Shown here: one piece after another, positions 58,801 through 64,000 of the stretch
Position numbering within the stretch: position 1 is the first letter of the stretch
Layout of the letters: the number at the start of each line of letters is the position of its first letter
NCBI RefSeq assembly: GCF_004762045.1
Contig: NZ_SJOM01000007.1
Coordinates: 3,483,906 to 3,547,905 of the forward strand
Origin: Mycobacterium sp. DL99
GTDB taxonomy: Bacteria > Actinomycetota > Actinomycetes > Mycobacteriales > Mycobacteriaceae
Length of the DNA stretch: 64,000 bases
Direction of reading: 5' to 3'
Program-made: the position numbers and the translations under genes
The notes under the pieces: model-generated
What the model was told of the DNA's origin: nothing
Database searches by the model: none
What the model saw: the letters and a program-made list of their open reading frames with translations, nothing else

Positions 58801-60705
58801 ATGGAGATGTTCACCCAGTCACTGGACTGGGGCAACGAGATCCTTGCGTCGCTGTTCTGGGTCCTCAAAGCGTGGACGATCGGCGCGGTGGCACTCGTGG
58901 CCGTCCTGGCCGTGCTGGCTCGCATCACCACATGGGGCCGTCAGTTCTGGCGGGTTACCGGTGGCTATTTCATTGGGCGCCAGAGCATTCCGGTGTGGGT
59001 ACTGCTCGGAGTTCTGCTCTTGTCGGTGATGCTCTCGGTGCGCATGGACGTGTTGTTCAGCTACTACCTCAACGACCAGACCACGGCCCTGCAGGTGGCG
59101 TTCTCCGGTGCCGGTTCGGGCGATGAAGCGGTGCGCCGCTCTGGAATCGACGGTTTCTGGCAGTCGATCCTGATCTTCGCGATGTTGGTGACGGCGGACA
59201 TCACCCGCACTCTGCTCGACCTGTATCTGATGCAGTACTTCATCGTTCGGTGGCGGGTCTGGCTCACCAACCGGCTCACCAGCGACTGGCTGGACCAACG
59301 CGCCTACTACCGCGGCAGATTCATCGGCGGGTTCGGCGGTAACCCGATCGACAATCCGGATCAGCGCATCCAGCAGGACATCGATGTCTTCACCACCGGA
59401 ACCGGCCCCGAGACCAACACGCCGACCGTCGCCACCGCGCAGACGCTGATGTTCGGATCGGTGTATTCGATCGTGTCGGTCGTCGCGTTCACGCCGATCC
59501 TGTGGAATCTCGCCGGCCCGTTGACGATTCTGGGCATCACGGTGCCCAAGGCGTTGTTCTGGATCGCGCTGGTGTGGGTGGCGATGACAACCGTCGTGGC
59601 GATCTGGATCGGCAGGCCGATGATCCGCCTGACCTTCCGCAACTCACTCACCAACGCCGCGTTCCGGTACGCACTCGTGCGCGTCCGTGACGGCGCCGAG
59701 GCAGTCGGCTTCTATCACGGCGAAAATACCGAACGTGCCACGCTCGCAGACCGATTCGCCAGGGTCATCGCCAATTACCGCAGGCTCGTGCTCCGGGGAG
59801 TCGCGTTTCTCGGCTGGAATCGGTCGATCAACCAGATCATCGACCCTCTCCCGCTGATCATCCAGGCGCCACGGTTGTTCGCGGGTCAGCTGACGTACGG
59901 CGACGTCCTGCAGTCGTCGAGTGCCTTCAATCGGGTGCAGAGTTCGCTGAGCTTCTTCCGCTCGGTGTACGACGCATTCGCGGGCTACCGGGCCGCCATC
60001 ATCCGCCTCGACGGTCTCGTCACCGCGAACGAACAGGCAAGGGCGCTACCGCGATTGGATACCGGGGTGAGCACCAACGGCGGAGTCGAGCTCGAGGATG
60101 TCGAAGTGCGGTCACCCGAGGGCGACCTGCTTCTGCACGATCTCGACATGAAATTGGCGCCCGGCGATTCGTTGGTCATCACCGGGCCGTCCGGTACCGG
60201 GAAGACGACGCTGTTGCGCAGCCTGGCACGGCTGTGGCCGTACGGATCCGGCACGGTGCGTTATCCCGAGCAGGGCGGGGTGATGTTCCTGTCCCAACTC
60301 CCCTACGCCCCGCTGGGCGATCTACGGACAGTGGCCTGCTATCCCTCACCGGCCGGCACCTACAGCGACGACGAGATCCGGGCAGCGCTCGACGCGGTTG
60401 CGCTGGGCAACCTGACCTCCCGGCTGGACGAAGAGGCCGATTGGGGAAAGGTGCTGTCCCCGGGCGAACAGCAGCGAATCGCATTCGTCCGGGTTCTGCT
60501 GGCCAAACCGTCGGCGGTGTTCCTCGACGAAGCCACCTCGGCACTCGACGCCGGCCAGCAGTACGCGTTGTACACGACGCTGCGCACCGAGCTGCCCGAC
60601 TGCATCGTGGTCAGCATCAGCCACCGCGACAGCGTCAACCGGCTCCACGACCGTCGCCTGGAACTGCTCGGCGACGGCCGGTGGAACCTCGCGTCCGTGA
60701 ACTAG
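58801..60705 (+). CDS. BacA/SbmA-type ABC transporter, copy 2
   Basis: A 634-residue paralogue of the preceding protein with the same layout: SbmA/BacA membrane part, Walker A GPSGTGKTT, signature LSPGEQQR and Walker B AVFLDEATSALD. The two begin with similar MEMFT-SLDWG openings. M. tuberculosis has one gene at this place, so this is a local duplication. The copies may differ in substrate or form a heterodimer. The stop codon overlaps the end of the flavoprotein gene by 4 nt. Confidence 0.9.
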   Translation: MEMFTQSLDWGNEILASLFWVLKAWTIGAVALVAVLAVLARITTWGRQFWRVTGGYFIGRQSIPVWVLLGVLLLSVMLSVRMDVLFSYYLNDQTTALQVAFSGAGSGDEAVRRSGIDGFWQSILIFAMLVTADITRTLLDLYLMQYFIVRWRVWLTNRLTSDWLDQRAYYRGRFIGGFGGNPIDNPDQRIQQDIDVFTTGTGPETNTPTVATAQTLMFGSVYSIVSVVAFTPILWNLAGPLTILGITVPKALFWIALVWVAMTTVVAIWIGRPMIRLTFRNSLTNAAFRYALVRVRDGAEAVGFYHGENTERATLADRFARVIANYRRLVLRGVAFLGWNRSINQIIDPLPLIIQAPRLFAGQLTYGDVLQSSSAFNRVQSSLSFFRSVYDAFAGYRAAIIRLDGLVTANEQARALPRLDTGVSTNGGVELEDVEVRSPEGDLLLHDLDMKLAPGDSLVITGPSGTGKTTLLRSLARLWPYGSGTVRYPEQGGVMFLSQLPYAPLGDLRTVACYPSPAGTYSDDEIRAALDAVALGNLTSRLDEEADWGKVLSPGEQQRIAFVRVLLAKPSAVFLDEATSALDAGQQYALYTTLRTELPDCIVVSISHRDSVNRLHDRRLELLGDGRWNLASVN

Positions 60706-62177
60706 CGCGCTGCCGCGTGCGTACCGGCGCGGCGACCGAAGAAAGAGCCTTCGCCGAGCTGCACGCCGCTGGCGTATCCCTCGCCGTCCTGGGCGATGTT
60801 GGATGCGCAGGCCCCTGCCGCATACAGGCCTGAGATAACGCTGCCGTCCTCCCGCAGGACCTCGCCGTCGATCGATACCGTCAGCCCGCCCATGGTGAAT
60901 CCCGAGTACATGGCGACGCCGAGCGACAGGTCGAAGGCCGCGTACGGGCCCGTGTCCTGTGCGGCGATGTAGTCGGGTTGCTTGTGGAAGTCGGGATCCT
61001 CGCCGTCGGCCGCGTTCTTGTTGTAGCGGTCCAACGTCGCCGCCAGGTTCCCGGACGGAATGCCTAGCGCCGCTTCGACGTCGGCGACCGTCTCGTAGCC
61101 GTCGATGAACTTGATCAGCGGCATGGCCGGCATCTCCATGTGCGCCTCGTCCACGATGAGGTACGCCTGCTGATCGGGCTGCCGCAGGACGAACGCCGAG
61201 GTACGTGAGTGGTAGGAATCCTCCGCGACGAAGCGCTGTCCCTGGTTGTTGACGATGACGCCGGTCAGCAGGATCTCCGGTGGGTAGGCCGCGGCGGTGA
61301 TGAACAGCTGATCCATGCCGTTGGCCACGCCGCCGGCCGCGACACCCATCCGGATACCGAGGCCGTCGTCGTTGGGGTTGCCCAGGATGTAGGGCTCGAC
61401 CTCACCGTGGTGCTTGGTGCGACGCTTCTTGCCGAGCGCCGGGGTGTATTCGGCGACCATCTCGGGGTTCATCGCGAACCCGCCCGCGGTGATGATGACC
61501 GATTTCGCCTTGATGCAACCGGTTTCGCCGAAGTGCTTCCACTTGACGCCGACCACCGCTCCGTCGTCCACGATCAGGTTGGTGGCCCCGATCTCGTAGC
61601 GGATCGTGACGCCCAGTGCCTCAGCGCGTTTCAGCAGGAGGTCGATCACCATCGCGGCGCCGCCCAACTCCCCCGGCACCGGCACGGAGTGTCCGCGGGG
61701 AGCCGGCTGGGCCTGTTCGGTGAACGGCCAGACCTTCTCGTTGCCGGTGTAGGACAGCCCCTCGGTACCGGGCGGCACCACCACCTTGCCCGGGTAGAAG
61801 CTGCGTTCGAACTGGAAACCCAGCGCCTCAAGCCAATTGAAGTGCTCCACGCTGTCTTCGCTGTAGGCGCGGATCTTGTCCAGATCAGGTTCGCGGGACA
61901 CGGCGACCAGGTACTTGTACATCTCTTCGGCGGTGTCCGGGTGCCCGGTCGCCTCCTGCACGGCGGTCCCGCCACCGAGATAGAAGTGCCCGCCCGCCAT
62001 CGAGGTGGTACCGCCGGCCGCCGCCGCCTTCTCCAACACCAGGACGCGGGCGCCCTGTGCTGCGGCACTGACCGCTGCGCAGCCTCCGGCGATGCCGAAC
62101 CCGATCACCACGACGTCGAACTCGTCGGACCAGGATTCGACGTCCGCAGCCTCGACGACCTCGGGGATTTCCTTCAC
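60702..62177 (-). CDS. FAD-dependent oxidoreductase, KstD/fumarate-reductase-like (Rv1817 type)
   Basis: A 491-residue flavoprotein of the fumarate reductase/3-ketosteroid dehydrogenase family. FAD motif GFGIAGGCAAVSAAAQGARVLVLEK lies near the N-terminus, with AGGTTSMAGGHFYLGGG and the C-terminal GLYAAGACASN. It could dehydrogenate or reduce a ring or side-chain enone; the substrate is unknown. Its ATG overlaps the stop of the VOC gene (ATGA), so the two are coupled. It corresponds to Rv1817. Confidence 0.88.
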   Translation of the reverse strand: MKEIPEVVEAADVESWSDEFDVVVIGFGIAGGCAAVSAAAQGARVLVLEKAAAAGGTTSMAGGHFYLGGGTAVQEATGHPDTAEEMYKYLVAVSREPDLDKIRAYSEDSVEHFNWLEALGFQFERSFYPGKVVVPPGTEGLSYTGNEKVWPFTEQAQPAPRGHSVPVPGELGGAAMVIDLLLKRAEALGVTIRYEIGATNLIVDDGAVVGVKWKHFGETGCIKAKSVIITAGGFAMNPEMVAEYTPALGKKRRTKHHGEVEPYILGNPNDDGLGIRMGVAAGGVANGMDQLFITAAAYPPEILLTGVIVNNQGQRFVAEDSYHSRTSAFVLRQPDQQAYLIVDEAHMEMPAMPLIKFIDGYETVADVEAALGIPSGNLAATLDRYNKNAADGEDPDFHKQPDYIAAQDTGPYAAFDLSLGVAMYSGFTMGGLTVSIDGEVLREDGSVISGLYAAGACASNIAQDGEGYASGVQLGEGSFFGRRAGTHAAAR

Positions 62178-62674
62178 TGCTGCTCCTGTTTCACATACTC
62201 GAAGAACGCCCGGATCTCGGGCGGAATGTAAGCGATCTCCAGATACGGCACCCCGGCCGCCGCGGCCGACAGGTAGGCGAATCTCATGCCCCCAGGCATG
62301 ACTCCCTGGCAGACAACGGGTGTCCCGCCGCCTTCGGCGTCCCGCAGCTTTGCCTCGAACGCCTCGGGATCGGCCGCCTCGATGCAGATGTGGTGCAGGC
62401 CCGCCCCGTGGCGATCCAGGAACTCGGTGTAGACGCTCTCGCCGCGTACCGGCGCGATGAGCTCCAACTGGGTGTCACCGGCGTAGCTCAGCGAGATGTC
62501 GGCCACGAAATCGGCGGGCCGGCCGCGGTAGCTGCAGGCCTCGGGGCTGAAGTGCACCGCGGGCATACGCACCCACCGGCGCGCCCCCAGCAGGGTGGTC
62601 AGCGCCTGTTCGGTGGCGTCCAGATCGGCGGTGACCCAGGCAATCTGGACAGGTGTCTGATCAAACATCGCCAT
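62174..62674 (-). CDS. VOC family (glyoxalase-like) protein
   Basis: A 166-residue VOC-fold protein starting MAMFDQTPVQIAWV. One full betaalphabetabetabeta pair pattern is seen, with putative metal ligands H in LHHICIEA and E in YLEIAYIP. It may isomerise, cleave or bind a substrate. It is translationally coupled to the downstream flavoprotein gene, so the two probably act on the same substrate. Substrate unknown. Confidence 0.75.
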   Translation of the reverse strand: MAMFDQTPVQIAWVTADLDATEQALTTLLGARRWVRMPAVHFSPEACSYRGRPADFVADISLSYAGDTQLELIAPVRGESVYTEFLDRHGAGLHHICIEAADPEAFEAKLRDAEGGGTPVVCQGVMPGGMRFAYLSAAAAGVPYLEIAYIPPEIRAFFEYVKQEQQ

Positions 62675-62772
62675 GAGAATATCGCCCACCCGGCGCGAAC
62701 GCTAGAACGTGTTCTAGTTCTGCGATTCGCCCCGCCCATGACGTACACCGCCGGGCGTCCGGTTCGGAGCGG

Positions 62773-63468
62773 TCAGGGTTGCCCGACCAGATTCGACACC
62801 TCGCCGAGTGGCGCGCCGTCACTGCGGGCCTGCCCACTGGCGTTCTGCCACGATACGGCGGCCGGGTAGTTACCCCACGTGCTGTTGAACATCCCGACGA
62901 TGGCGGCGCGGCCATCCGGCGTGACGATGTACACCGGGCCACCCGAATCGCCCTTCTGGCTGACCACGCCGTTGGCCATGGTGAACCAGCCGTTGTTGAC
63001 GGCCTCGACGGTGCCGCAGGTCTCCCCGGTCACCACCCCGAAGTGGCAGACCGGGGCCCCGGGCGTCGGCACCACCGCCGCATCCTCCACGAGCATCCGA
63101 CCACCCGGCAGGATGTTGTTCACCGCGACGTCGCCGGCCAGTTGGATGGTCTCCCAGTCGGAGATCATGTGATTGGTGTCGACGGTGGCACCGTCGGGCG
63201 TGTTGTCCCGGAAGGAGCCCATGTGCCCGATGGAATTGCCGTCCCGGTCGTTAACCGGTCCGCCGCCGCGGCAGTGCCCCGCGGTGAACCCGACCCGACT
63301 CACCGGGTCCACGAAGCCCAGAGTGCACAAATTGGTGCCCTGCCGGATCTCCATCCCGGGATACACCAGCGAACCCGCCGCCGCGGCCGTCGGGACCGGA
63401 CATACCAGCAGCCCTGCCACCGACACCCCCGCCATCGCCCGCATCACCCCACCAAGCCAACTGTTCAC
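62773..63468 (-). CDS. Secreted trypsin-like serine protease (Rv1815 type)
   Basis: A 231-residue protein with a signal peptide (about 1-30, ending AAAA). The catalytic histidine is in FTAGHCRG and the serine in KGDSGGPVY, so it belongs to the chymotrypsin/trypsin fold; the aspartate is probably one of those between 95 and 112. Four cysteines could form two disulfides. It corresponds to Rv1815. It should be exported; targets are unknown. Confidence 0.85.
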   Translation of the reverse strand: MNSWLGGVMRAMAGVSVAGLLVCPVPTAAAAGSLVYPGMEIRQGTNLCTLGFVDPVSRVGFTAGHCRGGGPVNDRDGNSIGHMGSFRDNTPDGATVDTNHMISDWETIQLAGDVAVNNILPGGRMLVEDAAVVPTPGAPVCHFGVVTGETCGTVEAVNNGWFTMANGVVSQKGDSGGPVYIVTPDGRAAIVGMFNSTWGNYPAAVSWQNASGQARSDGAPLGEVSNLVGQP

Positions 63469-63580
63469 GGCCGGCCTCCCTCGTTTTCGGACGTGGTGAA
63501 AGTCACCCTACCGACATCAATATCGGCCAGGCGGCAACTTCGTTACCGGGGGTACCCGTATCCACGGGCCGAAAACGACG

Positions 63581-63609
63581 ACGGCCCGGACCATGAAGGT
63601 CCGGGCCGT
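63581..63609 (-). terminator. Terminator hairpin after the lectin-LysM gene
   Basis: Perfect 12-bp arms (63581-63592 and 63598-63609) around the loop ATGAA, 15 bp after the stop of the lectin-LysM gene. On the transcribed strand GTTTTC follows shortly after. It separates this gene from the protease gene. Confidence 0.75.
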
Positions 63610-63623
63610 GCATCTGTTCTAGG

Positions 63624-64000
63624 TCAGGGAATCGTCAGAACCTGGCCCGGGTGAATCAGGTCAGGGTTGGCGACGCCGCTGGCATCGGCGATCTGCTGGT
63701 ACTTGTTGCCGTCCCCGTAGAACCGCTCGGCGATCGCCCACAGGGTGTCGCCGGAGACCACGGTGTAGGTCCGCGGCTCGGGTGCCGGCGGGGGTGGCGG
63801 CGGCGCGGCCGGCTCGGGCGCGGCTACCGGCTCCTCGACCGCGGCCGGGGCGACCTCGACCTCGGGCGCGGCGGCCTCGGGCGCCGGTGGCGGCGGCTCG
63901 GAGGTCTCGGTATTGGACGACCACGCGGGCCCGTCGGCGGCGTACAGCACCAGGTTGCGGTCGTCCTGGAGAACCAGCTTGACGTCCTTCTTGCCCTTGG
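63624..64000 (-). CDS. Bulb-type lectin plus LysM protein (C-terminal part)
   Basis: The gene starts beyond the right edge of the window. The visible 125 residues include the end of a mannose-binding bulb-type lectin domain with the QxDxNxVxY motif (QDDRNLVLY), an Ala/Pro/Glu-rich linker (PPPPAPEAAAPEVEVAP and so on) and a C-terminal LysM domain (TYTVVSGDTLWAIAERFYG) that binds peptidoglycan. A similar lectin-LysM protein is known from M. smegmatis. It may link glycans to the cell wall. Confidence 0.85.
   Translation of the reverse strand, partial: KGKKDVKLVLQDDRNLVLYAADGPAWSSNTETSEPPPPAPEAAAPEVEVAPAAVEEPVAAPEPAAPPPPPPAPEPRTYTVVSGDTLWAIAERFYGDGNKYQQIADASGVANPDLIHPGQVLTIP

Overview
The window is high-GC, densely packed chromosomal DNA from an actinobacterium, almost certainly a mycobacterium of the rapid-growing Mycolicibacterium type. 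From about 16.3 kb to the right end the gene order matches, from memory, the M. tuberculosis segment Rv1862 to Rv1815 (adhA, Rv1861, apa, modCB, Rv1856c, Rv1855c, ndh, urease, blaI/blaR, gnd1, guaB1, the CNNM pair, glcB, gcvP, the MerR/GarA cluster, pgsA2, secA2, the BacA-like transporter, Rv1817, Rv1815). The first 16 kb has no such backbone and looks like variable mycolicibacterial content. I saw no insertion sequence, prophage, CRISPR array, tRNA or rRNA.

Left region (1-16.3 kb): the end of a TfoX-domain gene; an MpaB-like oxygenase between two small paralogous membrane proteins; a DUF998 membrane protein; a lipoprotein, a DUF72 protein and a ferredoxin-reductase-like flavoprotein; a two-gene module of a winged-helix-like protein and a 1061-residue double ATPase (AAA plus HerA-like), which is the least explained system here; an aldehyde dehydrogenase/thiolase-like pair; phosphoketolase; a CPBP membrane protease; a CGNR-type regulator and an unknown protein.

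Middle region (16.3-39.2 kb): alcohol dehydrogenase, GlsB-like membrane protein and the secreted Ala/Pro-rich antigen Apa; modCB without modA beside it; short-chain dehydrogenase, F420-type oxidoreductase and type II NADH dehydrogenase; urease ureABCFGD preceded by a hotdog thioesterase; an iron-regulated FhuF-like gene flanked by two IdeR-like boxes; BlaI and an M56 protease; 6-phosphogluconate dehydrogenase and GuaB1; a previously easy-to-miss 46-codon ORF coupled to two CNNM transporters; a TetR regulator with a perfect 33-bp palindromic operator in front of a quinone oxidoreductase.

Right region (39.2-64 kb): malate synthase G; a large membrane-anchored VWA protein with an acidic tyrosine-rich tail; glycine decarboxylase under a tandem glycine riboswitch; two MerR regulators around a bifunctional-nuclease-family protein; GarA and GcvH; two DUF881 proteins around a small basic protein; PgsA2; SecA2; two tandem BacA/SbmA-type ABC transporters; a flavoprotein/VOC pair; a secreted serine protease; and, cut by the window edge, a lectin-LysM protein. 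Several intergenic hairpins separate these units.
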